In this document: piece by piece, positions 1-5,888 of the stretch
Position numbering within the stretch: position 1 is the stretch's first letter
Layout of the letters: each line of letters begins with the position of its first letter
Assembly: GCF_015354615.1 (NCBI RefSeq)
Contig: NZ_JACAVQ010000011.1
Coordinates: 1-33,671, forward strand
DNA length: 33,671 bases
Direction: 5' to 3'
DNA from: Aliidiomarina indica
GTDB lineage: Bacteria > Pseudomonadota > Gammaproteobacteria > Enterobacterales > Alteromonadaceae
Notes under the pieces: generated by a model
Told to the model about the DNA's origin: nothing
Seen by the model: the letters and a program-made list of their open reading frames with translations, nothing else
Databases searched by the model: none
Made by a program: the position numbers and the translations under genes

Positions 1-48
1 CCTTTCGTGCACCAATCGTAGAAAAATTTTCAAACTTTCATTGTTCAT
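1..48 (-). CDS. Start of a cassette gene, truncated by the window edge
   Basis: An ATG at 48-46 opens a frame that stays open for 16 codons (MNNESLKIFLRLVHER) to the window edge. An AGGA ribosome binding site lies six bases upstream. It starts just beyond the attC at 72-118, where the first gene of the next cassette is expected. The product cannot be named from 16 residues. Confidence 0.5.
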   Translation of the reverse strand, partial: MNNESLKIFLRLVHER

Positions 49-71
49 ACAACATCCTTTATAAATACCCT

Positions 72-118
72 TCTAACGCCGCGTTCAGCGGATTGTCCGG
101 TGCAACGCTTTGTTAGGC
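72..118 (-). other. attC recombination site of the helicase-nuclease cassette
   Basis: Read on the minus strand, one end is GCCTAACAAAGCGTT and the other AACGCGGCGTTAGA. The outer CTAAC and GTTAG boxes pair, the inner GCGTT and AACGC boxes pair, and three unpaired bases lie between them, as in integron attC sites folded for recombination. At about 47 bases it is at the short end for the class. It begins nine bases after the stop of the helicase gene. Confidence 0.8.
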
Positions 119-127
119 GAATCATGG

Positions 128-2611
128 TTAGAGATCATGGATCGACCGCATATCAAGAGTGCTTAATACTTCAGGAAATATCAGGTCCCTCTGAGCAATC
201 GTATCGTGAAGTTGATGTGGCAATGTGAGCGCAACGGAAGCATTTGCGGCATCAGTGAGAGCCGCAATGAGCCGCTGAGATAGCTCTTGAAATTGCGATA
301 GCTCGACAACACACACGTTTTCAGCTGGGTTAGCGTTATCGGTAGCGCCGACAAGTGGGCCGACAAATATCGGTATGATGTGTGTAGCGACAGTGTTATT
401 TCGGACCCACTGAATGTGATCAGCCATCTGCCCCACTTCCTTCTTGTTGTACTTCGACTCAGCTAGTTTGTCTGTTTTCGCTTCAATGCAAAAAGCAACC
501 TCACCGTCAAGGTGCCAAAGCACATCGGGCCCAGTGCCGTGTTCTTTATCTGGACGACATGAGACCAAGCCCAACATTTGCCCAAGCACCCGCAAGGCCT
601 CTTCCGTCTGGGAAGATGTCCCACCGCCAGCGAGCGAGGCGAACTGGACATTCATGTTCTTGGGTGGAGCTACAGCACCACCAACTGGAGTCGACATTTG
701 ACGCACGATGTTCACGACTTGGGGACTAATTTGCTGGCCTTCTATGGCTTCGCGACGAACTGGTGGTATGTTCGGTTGGGATAAATGAGCCCTCTCATAG
801 AGGGCTTGCGCAGAATCAAGATCGCCAAGGCACTCGTGGGCGAAGCCAAGCCATAGTGAATGCCAAGCGCCTGTATATGGGCTGATATTAAATGCAGTTT
901 GGAGACTATCTGAAAGTGCTTTCAGGGCGTTAGTAATATCACCCTGCCACATTGAGTACGCATACTGGGCTTCAGCCTCCGCAACAGTTCTTAGGCTATC
1001 GAGATCGCCCTGTTGCGCTTCGGCCTCGGCCCCTTGCATGAAGCTCTCATACGTCCCCAGCCACCCTTCATTCCGAGACAGGCAAGCGTCCATCGCTGAA
1101 GCGATATCTTGAACCGTGGTGCACTGATTCGAAATCTCATACCCAAGAAGAAGCTGCTTTTGAAGAAATGCGGGAAGGATGGAGGCGTTCTTTGGCACCA
1201 GCACCCACTCGAGCAGTTTCTTGCCAGTTAACAAGACAACGCCGTGATCACTCATACCTCGAGAGATGCGACCGAAGCTCTGCACAATGCGCGAGGCAAT
1301 CGCCGAGCGTAGGACATTATTAAGGCCAAGCGACTCCCATTGAAATTTTTCAAGTGGCCCGACGCCCATTGGCAAGTCGTCAACCACCATCACTCTGCAA
1401 GTGTCGCCTGGTAAATCGACGCCGTCGTAACGAGCAGCTAACAGTAGCTTAACTGCGCCATTAGCAGCTTTGAATTGAGCAACGTGCTCCGTCACCGTCT
1501 CTTTAGGCGGCGGCTCCGCGATTGTCTGCCAGATTTCAGCCCGGCGATAAGTCGGCACCAAAATTAAAGCTTTTCGCTGCTCGATTAAACTGGCTGCGCT
1601 CGCGACTCCATCCGTCTCGCCATCAAGCCGTGACGGCATCCCAATCAGTCTCTCACATTCACCAGCCGTGGTGGTTGGCGCGATCAACTTGTCAGGTGAC
1701 CTTCCAAAAGTTCTGGCGAAGGCGTCTGGGGCGGAAAGTGTCGCCGAAAGGTAGAGTCGCCGCACCTCGCCTTGGAAATAAGGCAAGGTCAGGACGGGTA
1801 CGAACGGTGGAGTAACGGTAATCGACCCAGAGGTAAGCAGAAAACAACATTGGTCGATATAGTCCCGTAAATGCGCCCAATCGAATTTTGTTTCAACTTG
1901 AGAATGAAGATTGGCTTCATTGAAAAGACGGTTAAGTTCAGCACGTGCCCTTCTAGTTTCGAATGGAGGCACAAACAAAACTCGATCACCGGCACCGGCA
2001 CGCGTCTCCTCAAAAGAACCTGCCTTGCCTATGTTCCTGAAGTAATCTGAAAAAAGAGCGAAGGTTGCTTCGTAAAGAGCACCGAATGAGGATTTTGCTA
2101 TGCGCAAAGAAAAGTGGTCTCTTAGCAAATGCTCTGCAGCATGGGCGTCGTCAAAAATTACTGCGGACAATTCTTCTCTGGCAAAAACGGACATGCCGTT
2201 GAAGAGCGCCTGGTATGTGGTTATGCATGGGCCTACACATCGAGCAAACGCATCATTGGAATAGCTTCCACGTACGTAAGTTGTTACATCCAGGCCATAT
2301 CCACGGGCTTTTTCCGCAGTTTGCTCAACAAGTTGTATAGAGCTGCACGCATAAACGATTTTGCCCTTGGTCTCATTGACAAGAGATTGAGCCGCCAGAA
2401 GTCCAACGAGCGTCTTTCCCGCGCCTGTATTCAGAACGATCCCGACGTCTGAGCATTCACGCACCTCATGCCACCCTCGTAGAGCATCGCCCTGCGCTAA
2501 CCACAGGTCATTAATTCCTTGGTCGGTGACCTTTAGCTTTTGAAAAAGCTCGATTGGATCGACAGGGCCACCGTCTTTGCTCGGTGGCTTGATTTTCGTG
2601 AAATCGATCAA
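128..2611 (-). CDS. SF2 helicase with C-terminal PD-(D/E)xK-like nuclease domain
   Basis: An 827-residue protein. The helicase part has a Walker A motif (NTGAGKT, residues 61-67), a DEAH-like box (DDAH, 154-157), an SAT motif (289-291) and motif VI (QSFGRISRG, 444-452); motif VI resembles the XPD/DinG branch of SF2. Residues about 520-625 are helical and TPR-like. The C-terminus has a restriction-endonuclease signature: GPD (694-696), about thirteen residues, then IEAK (709-712) and a following EVGQ (725-728). This predicts ATP-driven DNA or RNA unwinding coupled to cleavage, a design common in phage defence; substrate and defence role are inference. The start is TTG at 2611, seven bases behind GGAGG. 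It is the gene of a cassette ending in the attC at 72-118, and is unusually long for one. Confidence 0.8.
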   Translation of the reverse strand: MIDFTKIKPPSKDGGPVDPIELFQKLKVTDQGINDLWLAQGDALRGWHEVRECSDVGIVLNTGAGKTLVGLLAAQSLVNETKGKIVYACSSIQLVEQTAEKARGYGLDVTTYVRGSYSNDAFARCVGPCITTYQALFNGMSVFAREELSAVIFDDAHAAEHLLRDHFSLRIAKSSFGALYEATFALFSDYFRNIGKAGSFEETRAGAGDRVLFVPPFETRRARAELNRLFNEANLHSQVETKFDWAHLRDYIDQCCFLLTSGSITVTPPFVPVLTLPYFQGEVRRLYLSATLSAPDAFARTFGRSPDKLIAPTTTAGECERLIGMPSRLDGETDGVASAASLIEQRKALILVPTYRRAEIWQTIAEPPPKETVTEHVAQFKAANGAVKLLLAARYDGVDLPGDTCRVMVVDDLPMGVGPLEKFQWESLGLNNVLRSAIASRIVQSFGRISRGMSDHGVVLLTGKKLLEWVLVPKNASILPAFLQKQLLLGYEISNQCTTVQDIASAMDACLSRNEGWLGTYESFMQGAEAEAQQGDLDSLRTVAEAEAQYAYSMWQGDITNALKALSDSLQTAFNISPYTGAWHSLWLGFAHECLGDLDSAQALYERAHLSQPNIPPVRREAIEGQQISPQVVNIVRQMSTPVGGAVAPPKNMNVQFASLAGGGTSSQTEEALRVLGQMLGLVSCRPDKEHGTGPDVLWHLDGEVAFCIEAKTDKLAESKYNKKEVGQMADHIQWVRNNTVATHIIPIFVGPLVGATDNANPAENVCVVELSQFQELSQRLIAALTDAANASVALTLPHQLHDTIAQRDLIFPEVLSTLDMRSIHDL

Positions 2612-2643
2612 TACTTTTCCTCCCTACGAGGCTACACAATGCG

Positions 2644-2729
2644 ACCAACGCCCGCCATAAACGGCGCGAGGAACGAGCGTTCGGCGACCGAAGGGAGCGA
2701 AGGGAGCGAATTTAATGGCTTTGTTAGAA
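2644..2729 (-). other. attC site of the membrane-protein cassette
   Basis: On the minus strand it runs from TCTAACAAAGCCATTAA to TTTATGGCGGGCGTTGG. CTAAC pairs imperfectly with GTTGG, and GCCATTAA pairs with TTTATGGC around unpaired bases, the R and L boxes of an attC. The loop holds two copies of CGCTCCCTT. The terminal box is GTTGG rather than GTTAG. It lies downstream of the gene that stops at 2753. Confidence 0.78.
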
Positions 2730-2752
2730 ATACTTAGCACCGAACCCACCTA

Positions 2753-3379
2753 CTATTTAATAGTAATTTTTATAGCGCTAGCTAACGTTGGGTACATGAC
2801 TTCCAGCAACTTATTCGCAAGTGGTGAAATTTCTATGTTATTGGATCGACGAAGTTTTAAATTAGGCATGGGGCAAGTAAAAATAGGTTCTCCGGATGGC
2901 ATTTGGTCCATCAAGAAACGAGCTTTAAGTACCTGACCAGGATTAATATGATTCGCCTTGATTAAACATGTCTCTCCATCCTCACGCTCAAACTCCCAAA
3001 AAGTGTCATACCCATCAGGTATATCATCAATGTAAGCTGGAATAATATAAGTTGCATCCCTTGACTCGATTTTAAGTGGCGGACTCTCAATAGCGACGTT
3101 CCCGGAATTTATAATATCCACCTCCAGCAAAACTAACTCATCGATAACTTCATCCTGATAAGACATGGTTATTTGGTTAGCTTCACGAAATCGACTTTTG
3201 TCCAACAACGGAGTCATTCTTAAGCGATACTGAATCTCCATTCTCTTCATAGAGCGACGAGCCAATGAAGCCGAGACAATCCAGCTTACAACACCCACAA
3301 CTAGCGTTACCACCACAGCGGTAATGGCAATAATGTCACTTGTAGAAAGCTGGAACACTGCTTCTGAACTTTCAGTCAA
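2753..3379 (-). CDS. Cassette protein with one N-terminal membrane anchor, function unknown
   Basis: A 208-residue protein I do not recognise. Residues about 15-38 form a strongly hydrophobic helix followed by a basic stretch (ARRSMKR), so it is probably a single-pass inner membrane protein with the rest in the cytoplasm. The remaining 160 residues look like a mostly beta domain without obvious catalytic motifs. The start is TTG at 3379, with AAGGAG eight bases upstream. It is one integron cassette with the attC at 2644-2729. Single-helix proteins of this kind are common cassette cargo; any defence role is a guess. Confidence 0.7.
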   Translation of the reverse strand: MTESSEAVFQLSTSDIIAITAVVVTLVVGVVSWIVSASLARRSMKRMEIQYRLRMTPLLDKSRFREANQITMSYQDEVIDELVLLEVDIINSGNVAIESPPLKIESRDATYIIPAYIDDIPDGYDTFWEFEREDGETCLIKANHINPGQVLKARFLMDQMPSGEPIFTCPMPNLKLRRSNNIEISPLANKLLEVMYPTLASAIKITIK

Positions 3380-3398
3380 ACTATGTTCTCCTTCGTAT

Positions 3399-3513
3399 TT
3401 CTAACGCCCTGCTTAGGGGCGGAAACACATGGGCTAAAATTAGGAGCGAAGCGACGCCGCCCATGTGTTTGCGTCCCAGCGAGCTTGCGAGCGACTACAG
3501 CAGATTGTTAGGT
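3399..3513 (-). other. attC site of the HEPN cassette
   Basis: A 115-base imperfect palindrome. On the minus strand it opens with CCTAACAATCTGCTGTAG and closes with GCAGGGCGTTAGA. CTAAC pairs with GTTAG and CTGCTGTAG pairs with CTTAGCAG around the bulge that separates R and L boxes. The interior continues as a long stem (ACACATGGGC pairs with GCCCATGTGT). This is the clearest attC of the three. Confidence 0.88.
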
Positions 3514-3519
3514 TTGTGC

Positions 3520-4107
3520 TTATTCAACCTTTTTTCCGCCTTTTGCAAGGTCATTGGTGATAGCACAAACTGCCTCTTGAAGCTTTAGTAATCCTTTTGG
3601 AGTAACTTGAATACGGTCATGCTTGACGATGTACAATTCCTTTCTTTTGTTAAGAACAGACGATAGTTTTTCATAATCCTTTGAAATAGAAAGACGACCC
3701 GCAACGTGTAAAAAAGAATTACGGACGAGTTGAGCATCTAAAAGTAGTTCGTAATGCTCATAGTCGCCTAGCGGGACTCCTAACAGCTCCTTAATCATTG
3801 GTTTAAATTTTGCGATACCGTACCCTGTTGCGAGATCCTTTGTTTCCCAACATTTTACTTTTTGTAGCAACAGAAGAGTCTCTTCTAAATGACCAAAAAA
3901 CAATAGAAATGTTGTTTTTCTAAGCTCTTGGGAAAATTGGTTGGAATAAACTTCTTTCCAATAAAGCTTCGAAGAGTTATCAACTTCATCAGACTCTAGC
4001 AACTGGTTCAGATTTGCAGACATCGCTTTTTTGACATGATTATGAAAAAGCACGTGCCATTGCAAGTTAGTTCTTGTTGCTAATTCCAAGCCTATGTCGT
4101 CATTCAA
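3520..4107 (-). CDS. HEPN-like cassette protein, possible RNase toxin
   Basis: A 195-residue, mostly helical protein. Residues 129-134 read RNSFLH, the R-x4-H motif that forms the active site of HEPN ribonucleases found in toxins, Abi and CRISPR proteins. Length and helical content fit one HEPN domain; the C-terminal 60 residues (from about 140) look like a small extra domain with a winged-helix flavour. RNA cleavage is inferred from the motif. No antitoxin lies beside it, so either it is not toxic alone or its partner is elsewhere. The start is TTG at 4107 with AAGGAAG eight bases upstream. It is the cassette closest to the array edge, the position usually best expressed if a Pc-type promoter exists. 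Confidence 0.68.
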   Translation of the reverse strand: MNDDIGLELATRTNLQWHVLFHNHVKKAMSANLNQLLESDEVDNSSKLYWKEVYSNQFSQELRKTTFLLFFGHLEETLLLLQKVKCWETKDLATGYGIAKFKPMIKELLGVPLGDYEHYELLLDAQLVRNSFLHVAGRLSISKDYEKLSSVLNKRKELYIVKHDRIQVTPKGLLKLQEAVCAITNDLAKGGKKVE

Positions 4108-4121
4108 ATTAAAAACTTCCT

Positions 4122-4140
4122 TGAAAAACCTAACATTTTA
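4122..4140 (-). other. Cassette array boundary, attI-like core
   Basis: On the minus strand this reads AAAATGTTAGGTTTTTCAAG. It contains the core GTTAGGT at which cassettes join, but the bases beyond it (from 4141 up) do not form the second half of an attC. It could therefore be an attI-type insertion point or a decayed site. No integrase gene follows. Confidence 0.45.
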
Positions 4141-4462
4141 ATACTATGCACGCCTCATATCCCCAATACACCGGCATGCACACTTTGTCGTTTTAACCTT
4201 GCCTGTTATCTACCACAGATTCACCCTAGAGCCCACATGGATAAAGGATCAAAAGCCTGAAAACAAGCAGAAATAGACCACAGCAACGCAGCGAAACGAG
4301 AATTCAAATAGGCGAAGAAAAACTTATGAGGAAGGCTCTTCCTTGAGGAAACCACTGAGCTGGCTCAATAATCGCTCGCCATAATTCCGTCGGCGTGCTT
4401 TTTACTATTCTTTGAGATTACTAAAACCACTGCTGCCGGACAAGCGCAAATTGTGGGTAAGG

Positions 4463-4496
4463 CTATTCATTCTGAGTAACATGAAGAATATCGACA
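4463..4496 (+). repeat. Left copy of 34-base direct repeat, possible island edge
   Basis: It matches 16193-16226 at 29 of 34 positions in the same orientation without gaps. The match ends in a perfect 14-base block, GAAGAATATCGACA, and starts with a perfect 8-base block, CTATTCAT. The two copies bracket the AT-rich accessory genes, which is what attachment-site or insertion duplications look like. No recombinase is present to support either. Confidence 0.55.
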
Positions 4497-4598
4497 AGTT
4501 CAGTCGTCCTGTAAACCAAAGACAATTAGGATGTTGACTGAGTCCCTCAGCGAAACGGAAGCACTCCCTCCCTTTCTGTAATCAAACTTCCTTGCAAG

Positions 4599-4708
4599 AA
4601 ATTGTCGGACGCGTCCGACAATTTAGTCGGCGCGCTCCGACATTCGCTTGTGCTCTACAAGAAAACCTCACTTATGTCGCTATTCTCGACATGAAACGAT
4701 CATGTGTC
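4599..4708. repeat. Cluster of CGACA/TGTCG dyads with a 26-base perfect palindrome
   Basis: Positions 4599-4624 form a perfect palindrome whose half is AAATTGTCGGACG. Next come AGTCGG-n6-CCGACA (4625-4642) and ATGTCG-n7-CGACAT (about 4675-4693), then a further TGTCGG. Similar CGACAT/ATGTCG dyads occur at 16219-16266. Repeated dyads of one core at both ends of a block suggest binding sites for a recombinase or a repressor. Confidence 0.5.
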
Positions 4709-4792
4709 GGGAATTTTGCATTTTTTCGGCACATTCTTGCGGCACCTTCGTATGTGGCGAAGAACTTAACGGTTTACTTATTATAAAAAGTT

Positions 4793-4870
4793 AATACCTA
4801 GGGTGTTAGAATTTTGAAATTTCCAAACCGATCGGTTTACATCTAATGCATTAGTCACAACCTAGGTATT
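4793..4870 (+). promoter_or_regulatory. Palindrome-rich operator upstream of the AbiEi-type gene
   Basis: Three symmetric elements are stacked before the start codon at 4874: AATACCTAGG (4793-4802) inverted as CCTAGGTATT (4861-4870), enclosing AAACCGATCGGTTT (4825-4838) and CTAATGCATTAG (4843-4854). AbiEi antitoxins are known to repress their own operon by binding inverted repeats, so this is the expected operator. Which palindrome is used is not shown by the sequence. Confidence 0.55.
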
Positions 4871-4873
4871 GCA

Positions 4874-5665
4874 ATGTCATCGAAAATAAACTGGCTGATA
4901 ACACACACAACCCCGGGATCGCTCGTTCTTCAGCCATGGCTAACTAAGAATGGTGTTAGCTACTCTTTGGCTCAAAAGTATACAAAGAATGGTTGGCTGA
5001 AGAAGATCAGTGCAGGTGTTTACTATCGGCCCGGCGCTAACGATAAGGTTAAGCCCAGCTGGGTTGATGCCATACAAGCAATGGAAGTTCAGTTGCATCA
5101 TCCGGTTCATCTGGCAGGTCTTAGCAGCCTGACTCACCAAGGGTTAAGCCACTATCTAAAACTGGGTGAAGACAAAATATGGGTTGGTGTGGGAAATAAA
5201 CAATCGCTGCCAAAATGGTTTCGGGAGTTTCCTGATCAACATTGGTTTTACTCTACTACTAAAGGTCTCAGACTTGATCCCCTTAAAGATCTTAAAGTTC
5301 TGAAGATCAATGGAAAAGAAGTGAGGGCAAGCACCCCCGAACTGGCTGCCTATGAAGTGGTTGATGCCATCAATAAGCAGATCTCTTTCGAACACGCATC
5401 GGAGCTTTTTCAAGGCTTAGTAAACCTGAGCCCAAGAAAGGTGCAATCTATGCTCGAGCGCAGTCATTCCGTCCAAACGAATCGAGTGTTTTTGTTTCTA
5501 AGCCGCCACCTAGAGCACGCATGGGCGCAACACCTTGTCGAAACGAACATCGAATTAGGGTCGGGTAAGCGCCAAGTTGTGAAAGGTGGCCGTCTTGATG
5601 AACGGTACCAAATTACCGTACCTGAATCGCTGAGTGACAAAGGGAAAATGCAACAAAATGGATGA
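4874..5665 (+). CDS. AbiEi-type antitoxin / transcriptional regulator, orphan
   Basis: A 263-residue protein of the AbiEi family (type IV toxin-antitoxin antitoxin). The N-terminus is a winged-helix region (KNGVSYSLAQKYTKNGWLKKI, about residues 27-46) followed by the GVYY motif and the LAGLSSLTHQGLSHYL segment typical of the family; the C-terminal domain is the part that neutralises the AbiEii nucleotidyltransferase. The ATG follows an AGG at suitable spacing. Its stop overlaps the start of a toxin frame at 5658 that dies after 20 codons, so the antitoxin survives without a working toxin here. It could now act only as a DNA-binding regulator or as an anti-addiction remnant. Confidence 0.8.
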   Translation: MSSKINWLITHTTPGSLVLQPWLTKNGVSYSLAQKYTKNGWLKKISAGVYYRPGANDKVKPSWVDAIQAMEVQLHHPVHLAGLSSLTHQGLSHYLKLGEDKIWVGVGNKQSLPKWFREFPDQHWFYSTTKGLRLDPLKDLKVLKINGKEVRASTPELAAYEVVDAINKQISFEHASELFQGLVNLSPRKVQSMLERSHSVQTNRVFLFLSRHLEHAWAQHLVETNIELGSGKRQVVKGGRLDERYQITVPESLSDKGKMQQNG

Positions 5666-5720
5666 AGAGAATCCGTATTACAATCAGGTGATGCTACTCC
5701 CCCTCTGGCAGAATAGTTAA
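5658..5720 (+). pseudogene. 5' remnant of AbiEii-type toxin gene
   Basis: An ATG inside the last codons of the antitoxin gene opens a frame reading MDEENPYYNQVMLL before it leaves the expected sequence and stops. AbiEii toxins typically begin with MD-x-x-(N/S)-P/A-Y-(Y/F)-x-Q-V-x-LL, and overlap of the two genes is typical. The rest of the toxin (about 270 residues) is missing; insertion-sequence-like sequence follows. Confidence 0.6.
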
Positions 5721-5802
5721 CACTACTTAAAATTTAACCCTTGCCGTTTACCGGGAAAGCCAGAATGCTGTAGCTAAAAGCTGTTTCACTAATTGGGAAG
5801 TG

Positions 5803-5836
5803 GGCAGGCTGGCCAATTTTACTTGACCACTACACT
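5803..5836 (-). mobile_element. Insertion-sequence-like end (first of two)
   Basis: On the minus strand the segment starts GTGTAGTGGTCAAGTAAAA. It shares an 11-base perfect block (GTGTAGTGGTC) and a further similar stretch with 12498-12530. The TGTAGTGGTC start resembles terminal repeats seen in some IS3-family elements, a recollection rather than a match I can test. The element would extend to the left, over the missing part of the AbiEii toxin gene. No transposase remains. Confidence 0.4.
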
Positions 5837-5888
5837 GGATATCCATAGCATTTAAGATTGCGTGGAACAAAAAAGAAAGGATGCCAAT

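Larger units (their letters stand above)
4141..4792. other. Gene-free stretch between the cassette array and abiEi
   Basis: No convincing coding sequence is present; the open frames lack ribosome binding sites and sensible proteins. If this were a complete integron, the integrase should lie here on the plus strand, and it does not. The stretch holds the left copy of the 34-base direct repeat (4463-4496) and a cluster of CGACA/TGTCG dyads (4599-4708). Confidence 0.6.

Noticed and set aside
444-784. Plus-strand frames opposite the helicase-nuclease gene
   Set aside because: They are antisense frames inside a clear coding region with no ribosome binding site.
4592-4786. Possible small plus-strand gene of 64 codons
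   Set aside because: It runs through the palindrome cluster, lacks a ribosome binding site and has no recognisable protein.
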